Notes under the pieces: model-generated
What the model was told of the DNA's origin: nothing
Seen by the model: the letters and a program-made list of their open reading frames with translations, nothing else
Database searches by the model: none
Shown: positions 21,960-32,908 of the stretch, piece by piece
Numbering within the stretch: position 1 is the first letter of the stretch
Layout of the letters: every line of letters starts with the position of its first letter
NCBI GenBank assembly: GCA_021234155.1
Contig: JAJEKV010000550.1
Span: 1-64,000, forward strand
DNA: 64,000 nt
Direction: 5' to 3'
Origin: Isoetes taiwanensis
Taxonomy: Eukaryota > Streptophyta > Lycopodiopsida > Isoetales > Isoetaceae
Position numbers and translations under genes: made by a program

Positions 21960-23135
21960 GCCTCTTAAGGGGGAAGGGGAGAAAGGAAGGGGAAAAGTGA
22001 AGGGCAAAAGGCCTGAGACAAAAAAGGGGCAAGGGGAAAAGGAAGAGGGCAAAAAATGCAGGGGAAAAGGGAAGAGGAAAGGGTGGGAAAAGAAGGAAAA
22101 AAAGAAAGGAAAAAAAGGGGAATAGAAAAATGCATGGAAAAAAGAGTAAGGGAAAGGGAAAAGGCATGGAAAAAGTAAGGGAAATGAAAAGAAAAGGGAG
22201 ATAAAGCGAGAAGGGGAAAGGAAAAAGGGCCACGAGAAAAAAGGGAGAGGAAATGGGGAAAGAGAAAGGGAAAAAGGAATGAAAAAAGGGAAAGATAGAA
22301 AAAAGAGTGAGAAAAGGGGAAAAAAGAGCATGGAAAAAAAAAAAAAAAAAGGAAAGGGGAAGGGGAGCGAGCATAGGGAAAGGAGAAGAGAGGCGAAAAA
22401 GGGAGGAAATGGGGTACACATGAAAAGGTGGAAAAAGAGAAGGGATAAAAGGCATAGAAAAAGGAATGAAAGGGAAAGAAAAAGGAAGGGAAAAAAGGAG
22501 CCACGGAAAAAAAAAAGGGTGGAGAAAAGATGAAAAGAAACGAAAAGGAAAAAGCAAAAGGGAAAAGCTGCGGGCAAAAAGGGAAAGGGAAGAAAAAAAG
22601 GCACTACGAGGAAAAAGGGGAGAAAAATAGGGAAAGAAGAAAGTGTGCGAGGAAAAATGGATGAGGAAAGGGTGATGAAAGGCGAAAAGGGATGGAGAAA
22701 AGATCAAGGAAAAGGAAAAAGAGGGCGAACCACGAGGGAATAGAAAAATGATGAAGAAATGAGGAAAAGGGGTACATGAAAAATTGGAGAAAATGGAGCC
22801 TTGAGAAAGGGGCATGGGAAAAAGAAAAAGGAAATAGAAAGAAAAATGAAAGAGAAAAAAAAAGCACGGGAAAAGGGAAAAGTAAGGAAAGGATGAAAAG
22901 GGGGAAGGTAAAAAGTTCGATTTAGAAAAAAGAAAAAGGAAAGGAAAAAGGGAAAAAAAAGGAGGGGGGAAGGAAAGGGTTAAGAAAAAGAAAGGGGAAA
23001 AAAAATAGAAAAGCATCTGACAAAATAAGAAAAAGAAAAAGAAAAAAGGAAAGTATGTAGAAAAAAAGAGGAAAAAAGGAGAAAGCGTGGGATAGAGCAA
23101 AAGGCAAAGGGAAGGAGAAAGGGTTTGAATGCATG
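21960..23135. repeat. 1.2-kb polypurine tract (plus strand G/A)
   Basis: The plus strand is almost entirely A and G (GGGAAAAGG-type degenerate units) with scattered C or T, including an A run near 22336. Long minus-strand frames rich in Phe, Ser, Pro and Leu are a by-product of the composition, not genes. Such tracts can form triplex (H-DNA). Confidence 0.95.
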
Positions 23136-23589
23136 AAAACCTCTTATAGCCAACAATCTTTGGGCTTCCTTTACGTACATTAGATTTATGAAAAAAAGTT
23201 AAAAATTTGAGCAGTTTCCATCCCCACGGAGTTCCCAATTTATACCCGCAATCTTTGAGCACTATACTTCTCTTGGGATTAAACTTTCTTTTCGACTACG
23301 CTTTCGTCTTGCTTCATCAAATGTTAAATGGTTCAATGAATCCAGCTGCATATAGTTCATCCTTAATCCAAATACAATTTCCTTGTTAATTCTTTTTAGG
23401 ACCTTCCATTTATGCCAGATGGATGGTTAAATTTGCTTGTATATTGATAAACAAATTCGTTCTTCTTGTATGAATATATCCCATTCCTTCTCGGATCTAT
23501 GAAATAACTTGCAAAGCAAATTATCACCGAGAAGGCTCTTTTGAATTCTTACTACCATGTCTTAATCACATGAACCATACCCATGAGGA

Positions 23590-24240
23590 CCCATACCCCA
23601 TCTATACCCGCAGAGGACTTTTATCCGTCTATTACTTGGCACTGTGCAGAGGAGTTTACTCAGCCTATCCATGAAGCCTACCCTCTACCATGCTACTAAT
23701 TCCAATTACAACCTCTATATCTTCAAGAAACTTCTCATGTTACTCAACTTCCATTTGCTCAACCATCCAGGTAAGGAGCTCACTCATGCCCATTACTAAT
23801 TCCTAAAAGTATTAAGCATGAGGGAGCATACTCAGAACATCCATGAGGGGTCCCATCGACATCTATACCCATGAGAACCTTTACCACATCTATTTTTTGG
23901 CATCCATGTATGGGGAGTTTACCCACACCTACTCACAGTACACATGCCTACTAAGTATTGCCTATGGGGATGTTAGTGGCATTTACTATCATGAGTAGCA
24001 TATTCACACACATGCACACATGAGGAACCCATCAGCAACTATGTCGGTGAGGCCCACATCTACTACATTTACTATTTCTAGTGGCGTTTGCATATGAGCA
24101 CTCATACATCTACACCCTTTAGGGACCTTTACCACATCTATTGTGGCACCCATGCATGGGGAGTTTACTCACACTACTTTTAGTGCAATTTTTATACACA
24201 TGGGGCCCTAAGTAACACCTATTAGGATGTTACTCATACC
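23590..24240. repeat. Degenerate repeat of about 250 bp, three units
   Basis: Blocks resembling TTTACCACATCTATT, then GGCACCCATGCATGGGGAGT and TTTACTCACAC recur near 23636, 23898 and 24143. The units are diverged. They lie between the polypurine and polypyrimidine tracts. Confidence 0.65.
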
Positions 24241-24436
24241 TAATGCACTCTAGGATTTCACATCCTATTCACACACATCTTTGGTTAACCCTCTATTCTA
24301 TTACCAACAAAGTATTAACTCTACATTTTTAGGTGGGGGTGCTTGCCCATGGGCACCTGGAACATTTTAGAACATTTCATTTTTAGAACATTCTATTTTG
24401 GATGTTTGTAGAGTTATACAAAACTTTCTATTTTTA

Positions 24437-26233
24437 GACTGCTCTCTCTCTCTCTCTCTCCCTCCCTCCCTCCCTCCCTCCCTCCCTCCCTCCCCCCTTT
24501 TTCGTTCTCTCTCCTATCTCTCTCACTCTCTCTGTTTCTCCCCATCTCTCTATCTTTCTCCTCTCTCTCTCTCTTCTCCCTCCTCTCTCCTCTCTCCTCT
24601 CCCCTCTCTCTCTCCTCTCTCTTCCCTCTCCCTTTCTCTCTTCTCTCTCCTCTCTCTCCTCTCTTCTTTCCCCTCTCTCTCTTTGACTCTCCTCTCTCTC
24701 TTTCTCTCTCTCTCTTCTTTCCCCCCCTCTCTCTCTCCCTCTCTTCTCTCTCCTCTCTCTCACTCTTCTCTCTCTCTCTCCCTGCATGTCTTCTCTCTTG
24801 AGGGCCCGGCGTGTGCTTTGCTCGGCCAGGGCCCTTACTGCATTTGCACTCATTCCTCGCTCGGCCCCTCAGGGGCCAACCGGTTTGGGCCCACCATGTG
24901 CCCTTTTCCTTGTGCCCTTCCTCAGCTCAAGCCCCTCGGAACCTCGCCTCAGTTTGGACATCCTTGGGACTATTCCTCGGCCTCGGCCTAGGGCTTGGCC
25001 AGAGCCTGCGCCTCGATTTCATCTCTCTCTCCTCCCTCCTCTTTCTCTCTCTTCTTTCTTTCTCTCCCTTTCCTCTATCTTTGTTTTTCTCTTCTCCCTC
25101 CTCTCTCTCTTCTCTCTCTTCCCTCTCCCCTTTCTCTCTTCTCTCTCCTCTCTCTCTCATCTCTCTTCTTTTTCCCTCTCTAAACTCTTTCTCTCTTCTT
25201 TTCCCCTCTCTCTCTCTCCCTCTCTCTCTTCCCTCTCTTCTCTCCCCTCTCTTCCCTCTCTGCTTTCTCTCTTCTCTCCTCCTCTCTCTCCTCTCTCTTC
25301 TTTGCCCTCTTTTCGTTGGCTCTCCTCTCTCTCTTCTCTCCCATTTCTCTTTTCTCCCCTTTTTTCCCTTCTCTCTCTCCTATCTCTCTCCTCTCTCTAT
25401 TTCTCCCCTTTCTCCTTGTCTTTTTCTTCCCTCTCTTCTCTCTCTCCTCTCTCTTCCCTCTCCCCCTTTTCTCTCTTCTCCTCTCTCTCTCTCATCTCTC
25501 TTCTTTCCTCTCTCTCTTCCCTTTCTCTTCTTTCGCCTCTCTCTCTCTCTCTCCCTTCTCTTCCCTCTCTCTTCTCTCTCTTCTCTGCTCTCCTCCTCTC
25601 TCCGCCCTCCTCTCTCTTTCTCTCTCCTCTCTCTTTGTCTATCCTCTTCTCTTTCTCCCCTCTCCCTCTGTCTCTCTTCTCTCTCCTCTCTCTTCTTTCT
25701 CTCTCCCCTCTTTTCTCTCTCCTCCCTCCTCTCTTTCTCTCTCCTCTCTTCTTTCTCTTTCCTCTCTTCTCTCTCTCCTCTCTTTCTCTCTCCTCTCTCT
25801 TCTCTTCTCTTTATCTTTACCCTCTCCCTCTCTTTTCTTCTCTCTCTCTCTCCTCTCCCCCTTTCTCTCTTCTCTCTCTCCCCTTTTTTCCTTCTCTCTC
25901 TTCTATCTCTCTCCTCTCTCTATTTCTCCTCTCTCTCTATCTTTTCTCTCTTTTCTATTCCTTTCTCTCTCTTCTCCTCCCTCTCTTCTCTCCTCTCTCT
26001 CCCTCTTTCTTCCCTCTCCTTCCTCTCTTCTCTCTCCTCTCCTCTCTCCTCCCTCTCTCTTCTTTCCCCTCTTGTCTCTTTCAACTCTCCTCTCTCTCTC
26101 TCTTCTCTCCACTCTCTTGATTCCCCCTCTCTCCCTCTCCCCCCATGCCTCTCTCCTCTCTCTTTATTTCTCTCTCTCTCTCTCTCTCTCTCCTCCTATC
26201 TCTCTCCCCCTCTGCCTCTCCCTCTTCTCTCAG
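24437..26233. repeat. 1.8-kb polypyrimidine tract (plus strand C/T)
   Basis: TCTCTC, CCTCTC and CCCTCTTTC units run with two short mixed-composition breaks (24786-25018 and around 25310). Ser/Leu/Pro-rich open frames of hundreds of codons here are compositional. The tract runs directly into gag-like coding sequence, in frame with it. Confidence 0.95.
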
Positions 26234-26241
26234 ATGCAACC

Positions 26242-27442
26242 TTGTTCTCAGCCCACGGTTGTTCCATCGATTCTATATCCTCGCTTATGCTCCCCTTTTG
26301 TCTATGATGGGTTCGCCTTCATCTCCTATTCACATTCCCAGCTCTCCCATCCTACAACCGGCAATACTAAAGGCAAGCCTCTGGATCAGAGTGCTCAAGC
26401 TCGCATGGAGGAATTTGAGACATTGGCTGTCCTCAATGGCCACGCTCAACCTCAACTCAAGTTTCATATTTTTTCCACCACGCTGAGAGGTGCCCCTCAT
26501 CAGTGGCTCATGGCAAATAAAAGCCATTGGAAACAAAACTGGCAAGACATGAAGACTGCCTTTCTTTCTCATTATGGCACCACTGACGATGATCAACTTC
26601 TGCTCAAGCAACTCAATGATCTTCAACAAGAGCCCACGGAATCTGCCCATGACTTTGCGAATCGCCTTCACATTCTGATCAGCAAGCTCCAGGAGTACTC
26701 CACGCAAAGCCAGATTCTTGTTTGGTTTCTGCAAGGTCTTCCTCCTACCATTCGTCTCATGACTGAGTACCTGCGTCCCAAAACCTTGGAGCAGGTTTTC
26801 TCCCGGGGTGTTGCCCTCACGGAACTACCCTTCATGCCCCCCGTCATGGTTCCTCAGAATGCGGTTCAGCCTCAACAAGCAAATCCTCAACGCACTCAGA
26901 TCTAGTGCCAGATCTGTAAACATCAAGGACACCTTGCCAATGAATGCAACTCTACTAATAGTCCTCCTTATTGTAAAAGATGCAACATGTGCAATCATGC
27001 CACGGAGGAGTATACTTGTTCTCATCCTACACCCTTCCGACAGAAGATGGTTTTCCAAGTGCAAACCATGCCCCAGCAGCAACAATCATACCCATCTCAG
27101 CAATATCAAACTCAACAACCTCAACAATACCAACAATCTCAGCAACCTCAGCAGTCTAGGGGTCAAGGCCCCCGTCAACCCTTTGATCCTTCCAAAGCTC
27201 AGTGCTACCACTGCCAAGAATGGGGTCATATCACCACGGCATGCCCTCAGCTTCCTCAAGTTCAGGTTCAACTTCCAGGAACAAACCAAACTGCTTCAGT
27301 CCGATTCACGGCTTATCAGCTACGGGTTGCAAATGGCAAACAAGGCCCACGTCCTATTTTGAGAAAGCCACCACCGCCACCTCAACAACAGAGACCTCAT
27401 CAAGCAGCGTCATCATCCACTCCTCTGGATCAACAAGCTTAA
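26242..27442 (+). pseudogene. Retrotransposon gag with two zinc knuckles
   Basis: The capsid-like region has TTLRGAPHQWLMANK and FANRLHILISKL, typical of retrotransposon gag. After a TAG at 26903-26905 the same frame continues directly with a CCHC knuckle starting CQICKHQGHLANEC, a Cys-rich stretch, a Gln-rich linker and a second knuckle, CYHCQEWGHITTAC. The stop is more likely a CAG-to-TAG change than programmed readthrough. The true start is lost. Confidence 0.85.
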
Positions 27443-28194
27443 GAAGAAATCTATCAGGCATTCAACCCTCCAGTGCAGCAGTCAAATTGGGTTGGTTTGA
27501 TTTCTCGCCAGACCCGGGCTTCACACCCCTTGACTATCATCCCTCATGACACGTAGCCAGCTTTTGTTGTTGACACAATTCCACACGATGATAAAAAAAA
27601 GGTCCATTTTGCGCCAGATTTGGATAAACTCATGCCTCACGTCATGCCCAAGGTGTGACAGAGTATTCTCAAGCTCATGCAGGCTGCTGAAGGGCGCACG
27701 CTTGCCAACGTTCATGCCACCACGCGTGCTCATCAGCGTCAGGAGACCCCTTCATCATCCAAGAGCCCACGCTCTCAGCCATATCCAAACATTGCTGCTG
27801 AGGTGGAGCTTTTCAAAGAGGTTTCTGCTTCTTTGCCTCAGACTCCTGCTCCTTTAGATCCTGCCGATCCATTCTCTCATGTTCATTTGGAACTCCAAGA
27901 AGAGCTTGCAAAAATCAAGATCCCCTTGAGCCTTGCCACCATTTTGAAACTCTATCCTGCTCTCAAGTTCCAGTTGCCCCTTCCCACTGTTCTGGTCAGA
28001 GCCATGGCTACATCAACAGCCACGATGCATGCCACGGTGGGCAATCAACAAATCAATCACGTTCAAATCGATAGAGGAAGTGCTGTCAATCTTATTACTG
28101 ATAAGCTCCGGAAGCAATTGGGCATCAAGCAGCTCTACTGTGCGCCCTATGACATCAAGTTGGCCAATGAAGCACGAATTCATTATTTAGATAC

Positions 28195-29600
28195 AAAAGC
28201 GGGATTTTGAGAATTTTGAATAACCTCGTCCAGGCCCACCACAAGCAAAAAGTGGTTCAGCTTTAGTTTAAATTTGTCCCGCTCACATTGGGCGGGACAA
28301 TTTGAAATTTGAATAAGATTTACCTAAATATATGAGCACATAGCTTGCAAGTGCCCACGTTGCTTGGTGACAAGGCGCTCGAAACTTCAACCTCGAAGGT
28401 CGAACAGAAGGTCGCCAGACATAACCGGGCTCGTCATAGCCGGAATAAGAAGTCGCCATAGCCAAAGGTAGCAATAGCACCAGTTTCGGCCTGAATCGTG
28501 AGGTTTTGGGGCTTAAATTTTGTGGAGCATGAGGCTGACCATGTACGTGAGCAGGCATTTTGAGCAGGGCCATGGCCATAAGCAGAAGCGGCGCTTTCAG
28601 CAGACTGCAGGAATGTAGTCTTTGCAAGAAATTTCTCCGATTGTAAGAGCCATGTTTATTCAGGTATATGATGAGTTCGTCGGATTTTTGAATGAAATTT
28701 GCAGCTATGCCCTCTTGACATTCGACTGCAATTCTATCGTGGAGCTCTTCTATCTTTTTTGGGCAAAAATACATTGTGAGCCTTTTCTGCTTAGCCTGCA
28801 AATTGCAAATTTAGAAATGATATTGTAACAGCATGCGATGCAGATCCTGTGTGCTCAGATTGAGTTATGGTTGGATAAGTCACTCCATTCTTGTCAGCAC
28901 CAAAAGGTATTCCTATATCGACAACTATGCTTATCAATTGGCTTGTTGCAGACAATTATAGTTCAAAATTCCAGTAACTGACTATTCAATATGTCTTCTT
29001 ACTCTTCTGGAAGCTTCATATCTGCCATCTCTCCCAGCATAGCAACAGCAAGAATACAATTTTGCCAAATAAAAAGTATCTGGTTAATCATTGACTGGCC
29101 GTACGATTTTTTCTAAGGACTGCATATAAGATGAATTCTTGCTCCATTGACACAAGATCACCACAGCGATTTTGTTGAGCACAAATTTTGGTTTTTTTGA
29201 TAAGTTTTATTCTTTGTATATTAATAATTTCTATTAATGGACAAGGTGTATAGTTTTATATAGACTCCTTAAATGCAAAAATAAACAAAGCTATTCTATC
29301 CGTGAGCCTCCAATATGCTCTCATTTTTTGTTCAAGAAGATCGCAATGGCGATCTTTGCAAGCCTTTCATGTATAAAATTTGCAAAAATTATTACGCTAT
29401 CTTGTACAAAATTGCCTTAAAATGTTCATATATTGGTTTCTTATGATAAAGAAGATCGCAATGGCGATTTGTTCAACCTTTTTTGCGTGTTTTTTCTTGA
29501 CCAATGAGGTCCTCATAGACTTCTTTTAACGATTTATACGGGTAGTGCAACCTATTTCAAGGTCAATGAGAATTCCAAATTTCTCAAAGTAATTAATTCG
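28195..29600. mobile_element. 1.4-kb insertion of unknown class inside the protease
   Basis: The two halves of a conserved protease frame flank it (LANEARIH to the left, SQGVTPLLH to the right). The ends show a weak inverted similarity (TTTTGAGAATTTTGAAT near 28204 and the reverse complement CTTTGAGAAATTTGGAAT near 29590). It contains a hairpin at 28268-28312 (AATTTGTCCCGC and GCGGGACAATTT) and two copies of AAGATCGCAATGGCGAT (29338 and 29452). It is probably a DNA transposon that carries host sequence; no target-site duplication is clear. Confidence 0.55.
28283..28801 (-). CDS. Unknown 172-aa ORF within the insertion
   Basis: It starts MQAKQKRLTMYFCPKKIEE. The first 60 residues look protein-like and helical (KKIEELHDRIAVECQEG), and the later part is lower quality. 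No family is recognised. It may be captured exon sequence, and a spurious ORF is possible. Confidence 0.35.
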   Translation of the reverse strand: MQAKQKRLTMYFCPKKIEELHDRIAVECQEGIAANFIQKSDELIIYLNKHGSYNRRNFLQRLHSCSLLKAPLLLMAMALLKMPAHVHGQPHAPQNLSPKTSRFRPKLVLLLPLAMATSYSGYDEPGYVWRPSVRPSRLKFRAPCHQATWALASYVLIYLGKSYSNFKLSRPM

Positions 29601-29816
29601 TGCATAATGGCCATATCACGCGCTCTCAAGGTGTCACCCCCCTTCTTCACATTAGTATTGGTGATCTCAAATTTCCCTTGGAATTTGGGGTTTGGAAAGC
29701 TGGAGAAGATCCGGGTGATTATGAAATGTTGATTGGACGACCCTTTCTCCACCAGACTAAAAGATTACTAGGCCACGGATCAACTTGTTATCATTGATGG
29801 ACATCTCAATGCTACT

Positions 29817-30656
29817 ATGGATTTGGAAACGGGCAAATTAATTTCTGTTGAACATGCAGAACCCTCAATCTCTGACACTGACTCTGAAGAGGCTCAAAAC
29901 ATCTATCACGTTCAGGCTCCACCAGCGAGTCTGTCTCTCTCCTCATACCATGAGTATGCTGATCCTTGGGGTGAGATGACTCTTGATGAGGACCAGGCTG
30001 TGGCCGCTCTACTGGACCCTTACCTGACTCCTTGCAATCGAATTCAACGTCTTGATCATTTTTCTGACACGGAAGCTCCTTCTGATCTCGTGGATGTTCA
30101 TGCTGTCATGAAGCAACCTCTGCTTCATGACGCTCAGCAGCCTCTTTTCTTCACTACTCAAAATGCTGCACCTCCTGTCATGCTCCAACCTCCTGCCCAT
30201 GTCGTTCAGGACACGGCGGTTGTCTCACATATTCAAACTCCTGAGATGGAAATTGTGGACATTGATAACAATCAACCAGTCCGTCTAGCTGCCAATCTTC
30301 CACCCACTTATAAAGCCCGTGCTGTCACGCTGTTCAAAAAATTCAAACATATTTTTGCATGGAGCTACCTATCCGCTATGCTAGCAGGAAACTCAATCCT
30401 GCTGAGCGCAACTACTCTGCCACGGAGCGGGAAGCCTTGGGCTTATTTTTTTGTGTCCAACGTTTCCATCATTATTTGTTGGGCAGCAAGATCAAGTTCT
30501 TCTTTATTTGATCAACAAGGCCACGCCCACGGGTCGCATTGCTCGTTGGGTCCTACTTCTGCAAGAGTTTGCTCCCTTTAAAATCATTTACAAGGCAGGC
30601 AAATCTCATGTGGTACCTAATTATCTCTCACGCATTCACACGGATGATTAGTCCAC
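29817..30656 (+). pseudogene. Pol remnant: pre-RT linker joined to RNase H, RT core deleted
   Basis: An acidic linker leads to KARAVTLFKKFKHIFAWSY, which normally precedes the reverse transcriptase fingers. The next bases code, in another frame, PIRYASRKLNPAERNYSATE and REALGLFFCVQRFHHYLLGS, the RNase H region, and IIYKAGKSHVVPNYLSR, its end. All RT catalytic motifs are missing, so about 1 kb was deleted at about 30362. Confidence 0.8.
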
Positions 30657-31973
30657 GGGTGTTTTGATGTTTTTCCAGATGCCCAACTGTTCTTAGTCAC
30701 AGCCACGCCTCATTGGTTTCATAACTTCCAGCAATATCTCCTTACTGGCGCCCTTCTATCAGAGGATCCCACGCTCTCTCCAGAAAAGCTTCACTCACGG
30801 CGTCGTCAGTTTCTCCATGAGGTCCGTGATTACACCATGGTTACGGGTCATCTGTATAAACGCGACAAAGACATGGTCCTCCGTCGATGTGTTCTCCCTC
30901 ATGAGATGCCCGATATCGTTCGAGAAGCTCACGAAGGGCTTGGTGGTGGTCATTTCGGTGTTGACACCACAAGACGCAAAAAATCCTTCTCGGGGTGCTA
31001 TTTTTTCGCCCACGCCTTCAAGGATGCCCACGCCATGCCCGCGACGCGGTGATGTAAGGCGTGGGGTCGCCCACGGCCCGTGACGCTCTACCTTTGACGC
31101 CGGTCGCCACGCCGCTTCCCTTCAGCAAATGGGGAATGGATTTTGTGGGACCCATGGATCCTCCTGCGCGGCACACCCGTGCCCGCTATATTTTGGTTAT
31201 CACAGATTATGCTACAAAATGGGTGGAGGCCTGTGCACTTCAGGACAACACTGCTGCCAGTACTCCCAAGGTACTCTACACGCTTATCATCACGCGTTTC
31301 GCTTGTCCCACGGAACTTGTCAGTGATCGTGGAGTTCATTTTGTCAACCACACTATCAAGAAGCTGACGGGTTATTTGCAGATACATCACAGAAAAAGCA
31401 CACCGTACTATCCTCAAGGGAATGGTTTGGCTGAAAGCACTAACAAGACTCTCATCACTATCCTGAAGAAAATCTGTGATACTTCTCGAACGGATTGGCA
31501 GGACAAGTTACCTACTGTTCTATGGGCTTACAACACCAGTTTCAAAATTGCTACTGGCCACACTCCTTTCAAGTTAGTCTATGGCCAAGAGGCTCTCATG
31601 CCCTTTGAATTTGTCCGTCCGACTCTTCGTTTCCAAACCGCGACAAAGACATAATCCACTTGGCCGACCTAAGGAACGAGTTTATCAACTAGAACAGTTA
31701 GATGAACTTAGGAGAGATGCTTATCTTCATGTTCTTACTGGACAACAGTTGAGGAAATCATGGCATGACAAACATCTCAAAGCCAAAATGTTTAAAGAAG
31801 GTGATTTGGTTCTGCTTTATGATTCTCGCTACAAAAATTTTCCGGGCAAGTTAAAATTCCGGTGGCTTGGTCCGTATCAAATCATTCAAGTGGTACAACC
31901 CAGTGTTTTCAAACTGGCAGAGTTAGATGGCACCCCATTACCTACTCTGGTTAATGGTTTTCGCCTGAAATAG
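30657..31973 (+). pseudogene. Gypsy integrase, frame-disrupted
   Basis: An HHCC-like zinc region (EAHEGLGGGHFGVDTTRRK, then MPATRCK) leads to the catalytic core with Asp in KWGMDFVGP, Asp in LVSDRGVHF and Glu in NGLAESTNKTL. The C-terminal domain has KFRWLGPYQI (GPY/F). A stop near 31050 and a shift near 31650 break it into three frames. Integrase inserts the cDNA; this copy is inactive. The following 31974-32908 is non-coding spacer. Confidence 0.85.
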
Positions 31974-32908
31974 TTCCATACAGATGATACAACACTTCAT
32001 TCAGAAGAGCACCAAACACATTCAGACTCAGAACAAAGTGACTAGAAGCATATTTATATTATATTTGTCGGGAAAAACATAATGTGCGCATTGCCCATAT
32101 ACTTCCGCTATAGGCTGAGCCCTATTTATAAAATTCTACATTAAAAGGGGACCCCTACTCTGGGTTTGGAGCAGAGGTCACACGGAGGATGTGGTAGAGG
32201 CACTGCTCGTGGTCCCAGTGAAGGTGGATCACCACCTCCATTGGGTTCGTCAGAGGGTCGGGATGCTCAGCCATCCCAGCGCACCAGCCATCCATGGGGA
32301 TTCCACGGTTGCGGAGCTTCCACAGGTCCAGAGCATTCATTTTAGCAGTTATCCATTCGTTGCAATTGCACGGCATAGTGCACTCTAGATCCATCTTCGC
32401 CAACTAATGCCTTCTGCTCGCCCACTGTTCGCTTTTTATAGCCAAACCGCCTAAAGTTCTGTCGACATGGACCAATCACAAATTTGCTAACGTGGTTGCA
32501 TGCAACGCCATTTCTAAATTCAGATTCCTTATCCGGTCGCAAATCTAGTCAAGGTACCTTCTGCCATTCATTTTTATGATATCCCTCTCTCGAGTTGCCT
32601 GCATTAATGGTTATTCCTTTGTCCTACGCCCGTCTGTCATTATTACTCGTACCTTCCACAAACTGTCACATCCTACCGTTCCTTTTCATCATCTCGACCG
32701 TTCCTTTGTCCTCCCTTTACCACTTGGGGACTTAGCCAAATTTTTGCCTCCCAACCGTCTTCCTCAGATCTGATGACACCTGGCACCATTGACGGCTCAG
32801 TTTCTTCGCCTCAAATAGCCCTCCGCAACACCCGCGTGCCCTAAACCTTTTCGCATCTCTTTCGTCCTCCGCCTTCCGCCCTCCATCCTCCGGTTTCCTC
32901 TCTTCTCC

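Larger units (their letters stand above)
27677..29797 (+). pseudogene. Aspartic protease region of the gypsy element, split by an insertion
   Basis: The open part 27677-28190 contains QIDRGSAVNLI, where the catalytic D-S/T-G is D-R-G, then LANEARIH. Its continuation appears at about 29605 (SQGVTPLLHISIGDLKFPL, GEDPGDYEMLIGRPFL). The intervening 1.4 kb is foreign. Loss of the Ser/Thr and the insertion make it inactive. Confidence 0.8.

Noticed and set aside
21891-23262. Phe/Ser/Pro-rich minus-strand ORF of 447 codons
   Set aside because: It is the complement of the polypurine tract; low complexity and no domain.
24398-26240. Very long Ser/Leu/Pro-rich open frames
   Set aside because: They follow from C/T-only composition lacking stop codons, in several frames at once, and show no domain.
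26903-26905. gag TAG as programmed readthrough
   Set aside because: It lies just before the first zinc knuckle, not at a gag-pol border, and several comparable stops occur elsewhere in the element.
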